Assembly: GCF_003201285.1 (NCBI RefSeq)
Contig: NZ_QICS01000002.1
Coordinates: forward strand, 613,316 to 677,315
Length of the DNA: 64,000 nt
From: Lachnotalea glycerini
GTDB taxonomy: Bacteria; Bacillota; Clostridia; Lachnospirales; Lachnospiraceae
Reading direction: 5' to 3'
Shown: positions 17,971 through 26,447 of the stretch, in pieces
Layout of the letters: each line of letters opens with the position of its first letter
How positions within the stretch are numbered: position 1 is the first letter of the stretch
Notes under the pieces: model-generated
The model's database searches: none
Told to the model about the DNA's origin: nothing
The model's input: the letters and a program-made list of their open reading frames with translations, nothing else
Position numbers and translations under genes: made by a program

Positions 17971-19202
17971 AAGTAAATCAAAATAGAATTTTTAATCGAT
18001 TAATGGAACTTGGACAAATTGGAAATACAGAAGATGGTGTTTATTGTTTAGCACTTTCGCCAGAGGAAAATGAAGCTCATGCTCTCGTTCAAAAGTACAT
18101 GGAAGAAGCTGGAATGAGCGTACATATGGATAAAGCAGGAAATTTAGTTGGACGTAAAGAAGGTACAGATCCTAATGCATCAGTCGTTATGATAGGTTCC
18201 CATCTTGATACCGTATATGGCGGTGGAATGTTTGATGGTAGGCTTGGTGTTATTGGTGGAATTGAAGCTGTTCAGGTTATGACAGAACAAGGAATTGAGG
18301 CTAAACATCCAATCGAAGTACTGGCTTATCGTGATGAAGAGGCGACACGTTTCGTAGGCAGCTATTCAGGGGCTGGACATTTAACAGGTGGTTATGACAA
18401 AGGAATTATGACACATGCTGATAAAGATGGGAAAACAGTGATTGAATGTTTAAAAGAATGTGGTATTGACCCTGAACATGTAGATGAAGCAGGACTGCCA
18501 AAGGGGTATGCAAAAGCTCATTTAGAATTACATATTGAACAGGGTGCCGTATTAGAGAGCAAGAACTTGGCGGTTGGTGTAGTTACGGGTATTTGTTGTC
18601 AAATTCGTGGAGAAGTTACAATTAACGGAGTAGCTTCCCATGCAGGAACTACCCCTATGAATTTACGAAAAGATCCATTGGCTGCAGCTTCAGAGGTGAT
18701 GCTTGCAATAGAGTCGGAAGCCAAAAACTATCAAGGAGCTGTTGCAACGGTCGGAAAAATTGAAGCATTACCAGGCGGCGTAAATGTTGTTCCGGGATGT
18801 GTTAAATTTAGCATTGATATGAGAAATCAAAAAGCAGCGCTTAGAGATGAAATGTACGAAAAAATTAAAGAGCAAGCGGAAACAATTTGCAAAAAACGTA
18901 ACGTAACAATTGATTTTAATGTATTAATGAAAGATGCAGAAGGAAAGCCTTGTGCAGAACATATTCAGGATAAAATAGCAAAAGCGTGCATAGATTCTGG
19001 TTTACCGGAATTTAGAATGCCAAGTGGAGCAGGACATGATTCTTCTACGTTTGCAGATTTTTGTCCAATGGGCATGATATTTATTCGTTCTAAAGATGGT
19101 ATCAGCCATAACAAAGTAGAATATAGTACGGCAGAAGACTGTGCGGCAGGTACAGAAGTTTTATACCGCACAATGATTGAATTGGCTTCCGAGGAAGAAT
19201 AA
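17967..19202 (+). CDS. allC: Allantoate amidohydrolase
   Basis: 411-residue M20-family metal-dependent amidase, the length of E. coli AllC. It converts allantoate to (S)-ureidoglycine, CO2 and ammonia. Metal-binding motifs are visible: GSHLDTVYGGGMFDG, RDEEATRF, HIEQGAVLES, and SGAGHDSSTFADFCPMGMIF with FIRSKDGISHN near the end. The TTG start at 17967 overlaps the symporter stop codon in ATTGA, with AAGGTGG upstream, so the two are coupled. Related N-carbamoyl-amino-acid hydrolases look similar; the ureide genes around it favour allantoate. Confidence 0.9.
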   Translation: MKVNQNRIFNRLMELGQIGNTEDGVYCLALSPEENEAHALVQKYMEEAGMSVHMDKAGNLVGRKEGTDPNASVVMIGSHLDTVYGGGMFDGRLGVIGGIEAVQVMTEQGIEAKHPIEVLAYRDEEATRFVGSYSGAGHLTGGYDKGIMTHADKDGKTVIECLKECGIDPEHVDEAGLPKGYAKAHLELHIEQGAVLESKNLAVGVVTGICCQIRGEVTINGVASHAGTTPMNLRKDPLAAASEVMLAIESEAKNYQGAVATVGKIEALPGGVNVVPGCVKFSIDMRNQKAALRDEMYEKIKEQAETICKKRNVTIDFNVLMKDAEGKPCAEHIQDKIAKACIDSGLPEFRMPSGAGHDSSTFADFCPMGMIFIRSKDGISHNKVEYSTAEDCAAGTEVLYRTMIELASEEE

Positions 19203-19263
19203 AAAGCTAGTAACAAAGGAATATAATACCATATAAGGAAAGTTTACTTATCTGCTAATGTGT

Positions 19264-19294
19264 TGGGGGGAGGTGCAATATGCATCTCACCCCA
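19264..19294 (+). terminator. Hairpin terminator after allC
   Basis: Arms TGGGGGGAGGTGCA and TGCATCTCACCCCA form a 14-bp stem with one mismatch, one wobble and a three-base loop, followed by TTCCTTTCT. It lies between converging genes. Confidence 0.7.
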
Positions 19295-19385
19295 TTCCTT
19301 TCTATACTAGGAATTTTAACCCGGTTTATTGTTATAAAAGATCCCTGTGCAGGAGGATAAGCTCAAGCTTATATATTGGTCATAG

Positions 19386-20234
19386 TTATAAAAGTTTATC
19401 GAGAAATTGAATTGTAGAATTTAAAAGTCTTAATGTCGAAGCAGCTGTTTCATCTCTGTCGAAATCATGAATCTTTCCAGAAGTAATATATTTTTCAGCA
19501 GAGTACAGTTGACTAAGCTCAGTAAATTCAGTAAAAGGAACATCGGTATCATTGGTACTATGTGCGCAGAACAAGGGGCAAGGCAGGGAAGTACAAGAGC
19601 GTAATGTATAGTTGAGATAAAAGTATTTTTCACGATCATCAAAGAATAATTTTAGCCAATTCCCAGTTTGTCTAGCATAAACATACGTACTATAATGAGT
19701 ATCCAAATTTCCTTGAGAATGTATTTTTGATGAGATTTTTGAAAGGCAAGCTTCTGAAACACGAGGTAATTGACAATAATAATTGCTAGGATGATTAAAC
19801 CAGTTGTCGCATAAAAAACCATATCCATAATAAGAAATAATTCCACGAGGGGCTGAGATAAGTTTACCACAAGATGCAGCCAAAAGACACAGATAAGAGC
19901 CTGCAGAGCGTCCCCACAAGAAGTATGGAAGTGTACTGCCAATCAAAAACTTACTATGTTTATAATAATAATTAATAGAACAACAAATATCATCTAAAAT
20001 TACGTCTATCTTAGCGGCAGGAGCAAGCGGATAATCAAAAGAAATAATAATATATGCCGAATTTACAAGAGTATTCAGATGAAACTCTGGAAGATCGTTT
20101 CTGTTTCCATACAAAAGTCCACCGCCGTGGAAATACAGTATGACAGCTTTATGGATTATATTAGGATCAAAATAGATGGTGGCATACTTTGCGTATAAAG
20201 TATTGCCTAATGCTATGTCTTTCGTTTGTAGCAT
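19386..20234 (-). CDS. Alpha/beta-hydrolase, carboxylesterase-like
   Basis: 282-residue cytosolic hydrolase of the hormone-sensitive-lipase/carboxylesterase type. The oxyanion motif HGGGLLYG, nucleophile elbow WGRSAGSY (catalytic Ser), acid in STNDTDVPF and His in GKIHDFDR make a complete triad. AAAGGAGG precedes the ATG on the minus strand. It is transcribed away from the allE operon, from a shared intergenic region holding the ureide operator. The substrate is unknown. Its place inside the ureide island hints at release of an esterified or amide-linked ureide, but it could be unrelated. Confidence 0.75.
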   Translation of the reverse strand: MLQTKDIALGNTLYAKYATIYFDPNIIHKAVILYFHGGGLLYGNRNDLPEFHLNTLVNSAYIIISFDYPLAPAAKIDVILDDICCSINYYYKHSKFLIGSTLPYFLWGRSAGSYLCLLAASCGKLISAPRGIISYYGYGFLCDNWFNHPSNYYCQLPRVSEACLSKISSKIHSQGNLDTHYSTYVYARQTGNWLKLFFDDREKYFYLNYTLRSCTSLPCPLFCAHSTNDTDVPFTEFTELSQLYSAEKYITSGKIHDFDRDETAASTLRLLNSTIQFLDKLL

Positions 20235-20585
20235 GATCGAATCCTCCTTTTATAACAGTGAAAATAAAATTAAAATGTGGTTGATTAGACAACGGAATTT
20301 AATTTAATATTCTTGGATAAATAGTAAAAAATAATTAAAATAATTAGAAAAAACTTATAACTAATCATAGTATATCACATTGAAAAAAAGATGAAAACAG
20401 CAATATTTAATGAAAATAAGTATATTTGTAACAAAAATAAGCGAACCATTTTAGCAAAAATGCCAATTGAAAAGCAGGCTGATTGTTGTCATAATGAAAA
20501 TATAAAAACTGGTTGACCAAGAAAGCTTAAAACGAAATTATATTTAAGCTTATAAATCTAAAATAAGAAAAGAGGTATCGTTGTT
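20235..20585. promoter_or_regulatory. Divergent promoter region, esterase / allE operon
   Basis: About 350 AT-rich bases. The notable element is TGGTTGACCA at 20510-20519. Its TTGACC could act as a -35, with TATATT at 20539-20544 as a -10 at an over-long spacing. A looser TGGTTGATTAGAC is seen near 20278. Nothing else is recognised. Confidence 0.45.
20510..20519. promoter_or_regulatory. Operator TGGTTGACCA before allE operon
   Basis: Identical over 10 bases to the site before the pucG-like gene at 14537-14546. It overlaps a possible -35 element, which would fit repression by the GntR-domain regulator in the same island. Confidence 0.6.
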
Positions 20586-21377
20586 ATGGGTTACATGAAT
20601 AATCAAATTGGTTACAGAGAAGGTTTGTTGGAAACACGTTCTATTGTTAAAAAAGGAAATTATGTATTACTTGAACCAGACGGATTGGTTAAAAATAGTA
20701 TTCCTGGATATGAGAACTGTATTATTACAATCATGTCGTCTCCAGCAATGGGAGCATCTTTTGTGGATTATCTGATTACTGTAGATAAAGACGGTAAGAA
20801 CTTAAAAGGCATTGGAGGAAAGGAACTAGAAGTGTTTTTGTATGTATTAGAAGGTGAAATATCTGTCTGGAATACAGATGAGAATGCAGTACTTACAAAA
20901 GAGGGCTATATATTTTCACCAGCAGGAAAAGAATTATGTTTTGAAAATAAAAGTAGTGCACCAGCTAAAATTTATCTATATAAACGTAAATATGAAAAGA
21001 TTGAAGGTTATAGTGCCAATGCAGTAATAGGTAATGCAAAAGATCTTCCTTGGATTCCGTATGAAGGAATGGAGAATTGTTATGTTAAAGACTTTCTTCC
21101 GGCAGCTAATAATTTTGGATTTGATATGAATATGCATATATTAAAATTTCACTTAGGTGCATCTCATGGATATATTGAAACACATGTTCAAGAACATGGA
21201 ATGTATTTCTTGTCGGGAAAAGGTATGTATTATGTGGATGGTGACTGGATTCCAACCCAAAAAGGAGATTATATGTTTTTGGATGCATATTGTCCACAGG
21301 CATGCTATGCAGTAGGAAAAGATGAAGACTTTACCTATATTTACTCAAAAGATTGTAACAGAGATGTACAGTTATAA
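20586..21377 (+). CDS. allE: (S)-ureidoglycine aminohydrolase
   Basis: 263-residue bicupin Mn enzyme that hydrolyses (S)-ureidoglycine to (S)-ureidoglycolate and ammonia. It matches E. coli AllE closely: start MGYMNNQIGYREGLL, EGYSANAVIGNA, GFDMNMHILKF, then the metal site GASHGYIETHVQEHGMYFLSG and end YIYSKDCNRDV. AGAGGT precedes the ATG. First gene of a unit continuing through allD, allFG and allK to the permease and regulator. Confidence 0.95.
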   Translation: MGYMNNQIGYREGLLETRSIVKKGNYVLLEPDGLVKNSIPGYENCIITIMSSPAMGASFVDYLITVDKDGKNLKGIGGKELEVFLYVLEGEISVWNTDENAVLTKEGYIFSPAGKELCFENKSSAPAKIYLYKRKYEKIEGYSANAVIGNAKDLPWIPYEGMENCYVKDFLPAANNFGFDMNMHILKFHLGASHGYIETHVQEHGMYFLSGKGMYYVDGDWIPTQKGDYMFLDAYCPQACYAVGKDEDFTYIYSKDCNRDVQL

Positions 21378-21404
21378 AACAAAACTAGAAGGGAAATGGA
21401 AACT

Positions 21405-22457
21405 ATGAAACTTTCACGAGATGAATTAAAAGGTTTAATGAAAAATAAATTAATGAAAGCTGGATTAACAGAAAAACACGCAGATATGACAGCAGAAGTA
21501 TTGACTTGGTCGGACGAAAGGGGGTATCACTCTCATGGCTCAGTTCGTGTTGAATACTATAGTGAAAGAATTGCAAAAGGAGGAATAACGATTCATCCTA
21601 ATTTCGAATTTAAAAAGACAGGACCTTGTTCAGCTATTTTTGAGGGAGATAACGGATGCGGATATGTTGCGGCAACATTGGCAATGGAACATGCGATAGA
21701 AATGGCGAAAGAGAGTGGAATTGCAGTTGTTGGAATTAGAAATATTTCACATAGCGGTGCTATTGGATATTATACAGAGATGGCGGCAGAGAATGGATTG
21801 GTAGCAATTTCATTTTGCCAGTCAGATCCTATGGCAATTCCGTATGGCGGAACGGAACCTTACTATGGAACCAATCCTATTTCGTTTGCAGCGCCAACGG
21901 CTGATGACAGAAAAGTGGTGTTTGACATGGCAACTACCGTACAAGCGTGGGGAAAAATTCTGGACAAACGTTCCAGACATGAAGCAATTCCATCAACATG
22001 GGCGGTAGATGAAAAAGGGCTGCCAACAACAGATCCGAATCTTGTTAATGCGCTGGTACCCATTTCAGGAGCAAAGGGTTATGGACTGATGATGATGGTG
22101 GATGTTTTCTCAGGAGTACTGCTTGGAGTACCATTTGGAAAGCATGTAAGTTCTATGTATCACGATTTGTCAGAAGGAAGAAATCTAGGACACATGCATA
22201 TTGTAATGGATCCATCAAGATTTACGGATATTAATGAATTCAAGAAAAATATGTCAACGGTATTAGATGAACTGAATGGAATGCAACCAGCACCAGGAAA
22301 TGAAAAGGTATATTATCCAGGGGAAAGAGCCGCGATGCGTAGGGATCAATATTATGCAACAGGTGGAATTAATATTGTAGATGAAATTTATGATTACTTG
22401 AAGAGTGAAGAGATACACTATGATCGTTACGACAATAAAAACAGATTTGCAGATTAA
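21405..22457 (+). CDS. allD: Ureidoglycolate dehydrogenase (NAD+)
   Basis: 350-residue oxidoreductase of the malate/L-lactate dehydrogenase 2 family that oxidises (S)-ureidoglycolate to oxalurate. The ATG at 21405 is preferred over 21396: MKLSRDELK aligns with the E. coli AllD start and gives AGAAGGG workable spacing. Shared motifs are HSHGSVRVEYY, GHSGAIGYY-like HSGAIGYYTEM, CQSDPMAIPYGG, YYGTNPISFAAP, FDMATTVQAWGKIL and KGYGLMMMVDVFSGVLLG. It is 15 bases upstream of allFG. The NADH made here needs reoxidation, which fits a fermentative host. Confidence 0.94.
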   Translation: MKLSRDELKGLMKNKLMKAGLTEKHADMTAEVLTWSDERGYHSHGSVRVEYYSERIAKGGITIHPNFEFKKTGPCSAIFEGDNGCGYVAATLAMEHAIEMAKESGIAVVGIRNISHSGAIGYYTEMAAENGLVAISFCQSDPMAIPYGGTEPYYGTNPISFAAPTADDRKVVFDMATTVQAWGKILDKRSRHEAIPSTWAVDEKGLPTTDPNLVNALVPISGAKGYGLMMMVDVFSGVLLGVPFGKHVSSMYHDLSEGRNLGHMHIVMDPSRFTDINEFKKNMSTVLDELNGMQPAPGNEKVYYPGERAAMRRDQYYATGGINIVDEIYDYLKSEEIHYDRYDNKNRFAD

Positions 22458-22472
22458 AGAAAGGAAATTATC

Positions 22473-25400
22473 ATGTTAAAAACAATTGTTAAACAGGGAA
22501 GTTATCATGATTCTGTCGTTTTGATGTTACTTACAAATCAAATTTCTGCAATTAAAGGTGTCAAAAAGGTTTCTATTATGATGGCGACACCTGCCAATAA
22601 GGACATATATAAACAAAGTGGACTTGATACAGAAAAATTACAAAGTGCTACAGCTAATGATATGGTTGTTGTAGCTGACATAGAGGATGAAACTTTGTCA
22701 GATACCATAATGACAGAAGTAGAAGAATTTTTTAAAAAACAGTCTACAAGAAATAGTAAGGAAGAGGGGGCTGTGAGTGTTAAATCTTGGGAAAGGGCAT
22801 TAGAGACACTTCCACAGGCAAACTTAGCTGTTATTTCTATTCCAGGAGCATATGCGGCTCTTGAGGCAGAACGGGCGTTAGATGAAGGATTAAATGTGTT
22901 CATGTTCAGTGATAACGTTACCGTAGATGATGAGATAAAAATTAAGCAAAAAGCACATAGCAAAGGGCTTTCGGTTATGGGGCCAGATTGCGGAACCGGA
23001 ATTATCCAAGGTGTACCAATTGCATTTACAAATCATGTTGCACCTGGTCCAATCGGAATAATAGGAGCGTCGGGAACCGGAATTCAGGAATTGACAACAA
23101 TCATTGATAGACTTGGTGCAGGTGTTACAAATGCAATAGGAACAGGTGGTCGTGATTTGTCAACATACGTTGGCGGTATCACGATGTTAGATATGATTGA
23201 GGCGATGGAAAGCGATGTAAGTGTGAAAGTATTAATTATCATTTCTAAACCGCCAGCAAAAGCAGTACGCGATAAGATTTATAACAGATTAAGCAATTTT
23301 ACAAAACCAGTTATTACGTTGTTTTTGGGAGAGAAGCCAGAATACCACGAAGAGAATTTCTATCATACATATACATTAGATGAAGCAGCTCGTCTTGCAG
23401 TAAGCCTTGTAAGAGGTGAAGAAATTAAAACACCTGAAGTGATAATTGACAGGAGCAAGTGCTTCAAAGCAGAAGAGAAAAAGACAATTAAGGCATATTA
23501 TTCTGGAGGAACTTTAGCAGGAGAAGCAGCCATGCTGATGAAAGACGCTCTGAATATTCAGGTGCCACCAGAAAAAGTGGATGGTTTCATGCTTACCACG
23601 GCGGGACATGTTGTAGTTGATCTTGGCGATGATGTTTACACACAGGGTAAGCCTCATCCAATGATTGACCCGGCAAAACGAATTGAGTGCATGAAAGAAG
23701 CAATTGATGATGAATCTACCGGAGTGATTTTATTAGATATTATGCTTGGCTATGGTTCTCATGAGGATATGGCAGGAGCTTTACTTCCCTCCATAATTGA
23801 ATTGCGTGACAAGGCAAAAGCAGAGAATAGAAAATTATTCTTTGTTGCAACCGTATGTGGGACAAGAAGTGACTTTCAAGGCTATGATAAAGCAGTTAAC
23901 AAATTAAAAAACGCTGGAGTTATAGTATGTGAAACGAACAAACTTGCTGTTCACACTGCCATTTTGGCAATTGGACTGGACTTTCAAGAACCAGAGAAAA
24001 AGATTTTACCTAAGACAGTTTCTGAAATTGAGAAAGTGGAAACATCAAAAAAATTAATCCAAATGCTTTCAGAAAAACCAAAGGTAATTAACATTGGACT
24101 CAAGAGTTTTTCAGATGTCATAGAACAATTTGGATGCGAAGTGGTTCAATATGACTGGATGCCACCAGCAGGTGGAGATGTCAAACTTATTAAAACATTA
24201 AATTTTCTCAGAAACTATGAGTCAATCGATATTGATGATGCGAACCGAAAAGTGATTGAAAAAATAGTGGCAACACAACCGGTAATTATGGATGTGGTTC
24301 CAGCAAAAAGCGTAATCAAGGAGCTAAATGAGGGAAAAGTAATCTTACATGCAGGTCCTCCGATTGATTACAAAAGCATGCCAAATCCGATGCAGGGTTC
24401 TTGTATTGGCGCAAGTTTATTTGAGGGATGGGCAGAAAATGAAACGGACGCTAGAAATTTATTAGAAGCTGGAGAAGTAAAATTCATCCCTTGCCACCAT
24501 GTGAACGCGGTAGGGCCGATGGGAGGAATTACTTCGGCGAATATGCCCGTATTCGTAGTTAAGAATATGACAGATGGTAACGAAGCGTATTGTACGTTGA
24601 ATGAAGGGATTGGTAAAGTTTTGCGTTTTGGGGCATATTCACACGAAGTTGTTGACAGACTTACGTGGATGAAAAATGTACTTGGACCAACCTTAAGTAA
24701 AGCGATTAAAACCATGGATAATGGACTAAGTGTAAATCCAATGATAGCAAAAGCGATTGCAATGGGAGATGAATTCCACCAGAGAAATATAGCCGCATCA
24801 CTAGCTTTCTTAAAAGAAATGAGTCCAATTATTACAAAACTAAATATGGATGACAAAGATCGCTATGATGTAATGAAATTTCTTGCAGATACAGACCAGT
24901 TCTTCTTAAATATTATGATGGCTACTGGTAAAGCTGTGATGGATGCAGCACGTATGATAAAAGATGGAACCGTGGTAACTGCTATGTGTAGAAATGGTGT
25001 AGAATTTGGTATTCGAATCAGTGGTATGGGCGATCAGTGGTTTACAGGACAAGTTAACACACCTCAGGGGCTTTATTTTACAGGTTACGATGGAGAAGAT
25101 GCCTGCCCAGATATGGGAGACAGTGCCATTACAGAAACGTTTGGTGTGGGTGCTATGGCTATGATTGCGGCACCAGCCGTAACAAGATTTGTTGGAGCTG
25201 GTGGATATGAAGATGCACTACGTACAAGTACAGATATGACAGAAATCACCATTGACAGAAATCCAAACTTTATTATTCCAAACTGGAATTTTCAAGGAAT
25301 ATGCTTAGGAATTGATGCAAGACTTGTGGTAGAAAAGGGTATTACACCAGTTATTAATACAGGTATTGCACATAAAATTGCAGGATATGGACAAATTGGT

Positions 25401-25481
25401 GCTGGAACAGTACACCCTCCAATTGAATGTTTCCAAAAAGCAATTGAAGCATATGCTGAAAAGTTAGGATTTTCTATATAG
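22473..25481 (+). CDS. Fused AllF-AllG oxamate carbamoyltransferase
   Basis: 1002-residue protein joining two enzymes that are separate in E. coli. Residues 1 to about 575 match AllF (FdrA), a succinyl-CoA-synthetase-like protein: ISIPGAYAALEAERAL, MGPDCGTGI, GIIGASGTGIQEL, LLDIMLGYGSHEDMA. Residues from about 580 match AllG (YlbE, DUF1116): LNEGKVILHAGPP, SCIGASLFEGWAE, PCHHVNAVGPMGGITSANMP, DMGDSAITETFGVGAMAMIAAP and INTGIAHKIAGYGQIGAG. With AllH this should phosphorolyse oxalurate to oxamate and carbamoyl phosphate. The frame is continuous with no stop or ribosome site at the junction, so this is a true fusion. It lies between allD and the carbamate kinase gene. Confidence 0.92.
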   Translation: MLKTIVKQGSYHDSVVLMLLTNQISAIKGVKKVSIMMATPANKDIYKQSGLDTEKLQSATANDMVVVADIEDETLSDTIMTEVEEFFKKQSTRNSKEEGAVSVKSWERALETLPQANLAVISIPGAYAALEAERALDEGLNVFMFSDNVTVDDEIKIKQKAHSKGLSVMGPDCGTGIIQGVPIAFTNHVAPGPIGIIGASGTGIQELTTIIDRLGAGVTNAIGTGGRDLSTYVGGITMLDMIEAMESDVSVKVLIIISKPPAKAVRDKIYNRLSNFTKPVITLFLGEKPEYHEENFYHTYTLDEAARLAVSLVRGEEIKTPEVIIDRSKCFKAEEKKTIKAYYSGGTLAGEAAMLMKDALNIQVPPEKVDGFMLTTAGHVVVDLGDDVYTQGKPHPMIDPAKRIECMKEAIDDESTGVILLDIMLGYGSHEDMAGALLPSIIELRDKAKAENRKLFFVATVCGTRSDFQGYDKAVNKLKNAGVIVCETNKLAVHTAILAIGLDFQEPEKKILPKTVSEIEKVETSKKLIQMLSEKPKVINIGLKSFSDVIEQFGCEVVQYDWMPPAGGDVKLIKTLNFLRNYESIDIDDANRKVIEKIVATQPVIMDVVPAKSVIKELNEGKVILHAGPPIDYKSMPNPMQGSCIGASLFEGWAENETDARNLLEAGEVKFIPCHHVNAVGPMGGITSANMPVFVVKNMTDGNEAYCTLNEGIGKVLRFGAYSHEVVDRLTWMKNVLGPTLSKAIKTMDNGLSVNPMIAKAIAMGDEFHQRNIAASLAFLKEMSPIITKLNMDDKDRYDVMKFLADTDQFFLNIMMATGKAVMDAARMIKDGTVVTAMCRNGVEFGIRISGMGDQWFTGQVNTPQGLYFTGYDGEDACPDMGDSAITETFGVGAMAMIAAPAVTRFVGAGGYEDALRTSTDMTEITIDRNPNFIIPNWNFQGICLGIDARLVVEKGITPVINTGIAHKIAGYGQIGAGTVHPPIECFQKAIEAYAEKLGFSI

Positions 25482-25499
25482 ATGAGAAGAGAGGATTCT

Positions 25500-26435
25500 A
25501 TGAAAAAGAAAAGAGTTGTTATTGCTCTTGGTGGAAATGCACTTGGTAAGGACTATGAAGAGCAAAAAGAGGCGGTTGCAAAAACAGCAAAAGTAATTGT
25601 TGATCTTGTTGAACAGGATATGGAGATTATAATTACGCATGGTAATGGACCCCAAGTTGGCATGATCCAGACGGCTATGAATAATTTGATTACAGTTCAT
25701 GAGAATTATAAAGAAACACCACTACCAACATGTGTTGCTATGAGTCAGGGATTTATTGGAATTGATTTGCAGAATGCAATTAAATATGAGCTTTATTGTC
25801 GAAACATAACCAAAAAAGTTTCAACCATTTTGTCCCAGGTAGAAGTGGATTCAAAAGATGAAGCGTTTAAGAATCCAACGAAACCTATTGGTAACTTTTT
25901 AACAAAAGAAGAAGCACAATTAAACGAACAAAAGGGAGTTCAATGTATTGAGGATGCAGGTCGAGGCTACAGAATCGTAGTAGCCTCTCCCATGCCAAAA
26001 CGCATAATAGAACTGGGAACAATAAAGACTTTATTAAATGCCGGACATATAGTAATTACATGCGGTGGAGGTGGAATTCCCGTTATAGATAGAGAGGGTA
26101 AATTAGTTGGTGTCAATGCGGTTATTGATAAAGATAATGTCAGCAGCTTATTGGCATCGCAGTTAGACTCAGATTATCTGATTATATTGACAGCAGTGGA
26201 AAAGGTTGCGATTAATTTTGGCAAGGAAAATCAGGAATGGTTATCAGATATAACTGTCTTGGAAGCAAAGGAATATATAAAACAAGAACAATTTGCAAAA
26301 GGTTCTATGTTACCAAAGATTGAAGCTGCGATTAAATTTGCGGAATCAGGTGAAGAAAGACATACCCTGATTACGTTACTGGATAAAGCAGCATTAGGAA
26401 TAGCTGGAAAAACAGGAACTGTGATACATAACTAA
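25500..26435 (+). CDS. allK: Carbamate kinase
   Basis: 311-residue amino-acid-kinase-family enzyme that makes ATP from carbamoyl phosphate and ADP, releasing carbamate. Motifs: VVIALGGNALG, THGNGPQVGMIQ, MSQGFIG, GGGGIPV and the late FAKGSMLPKIEAA. The ATG at 25500 is used because AGAGG lies just before it; an upstream in-frame ATG has no good spacing. It follows the fused carbamoyltransferase directly and so is the energy-conserving step of this pathway. By sequence alone it could be arcC; context supports allK. Confidence 0.92.
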   Translation: MKKKRVVIALGGNALGKDYEEQKEAVAKTAKVIVDLVEQDMEIIITHGNGPQVGMIQTAMNNLITVHENYKETPLPTCVAMSQGFIGIDLQNAIKYELYCRNITKKVSTILSQVEVDSKDEAFKNPTKPIGNFLTKEEAQLNEQKGVQCIEDAGRGYRIVVASPMPKRIIELGTIKTLLNAGHIVITCGGGGIPVIDREGKLVGVNAVIDKDNVSSLLASQLDSDYLIILTAVEKVAINFGKENQEWLSDITVLEAKEYIKQEQFAKGSMLPKIEAAIKFAESGEERHTLITLLDKAALGIAGKTGTVIHN

Positions 26436-26447
26436 AGGAGATATCAT

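Noticed and set aside
22538..22963. 141-codon minus-strand frame in the allFG gene
   Set aside because: Lies wholly inside the clear AllF domain and has no family pattern.
24368..24856. 162-codon minus-strand frame in the allFG gene
   Set aside because: Antisense to conserved AllG motifs; the hydrophobic look comes from the complementary codons.
22473..25481. Reading the 1002-residue gene as an acyl-CoA synthetase
   Set aside because: The N-terminal part has that fold, but the C-terminal DUF1116 half and the allD/carbamate kinase context match the oxamate carbamoyltransferase.
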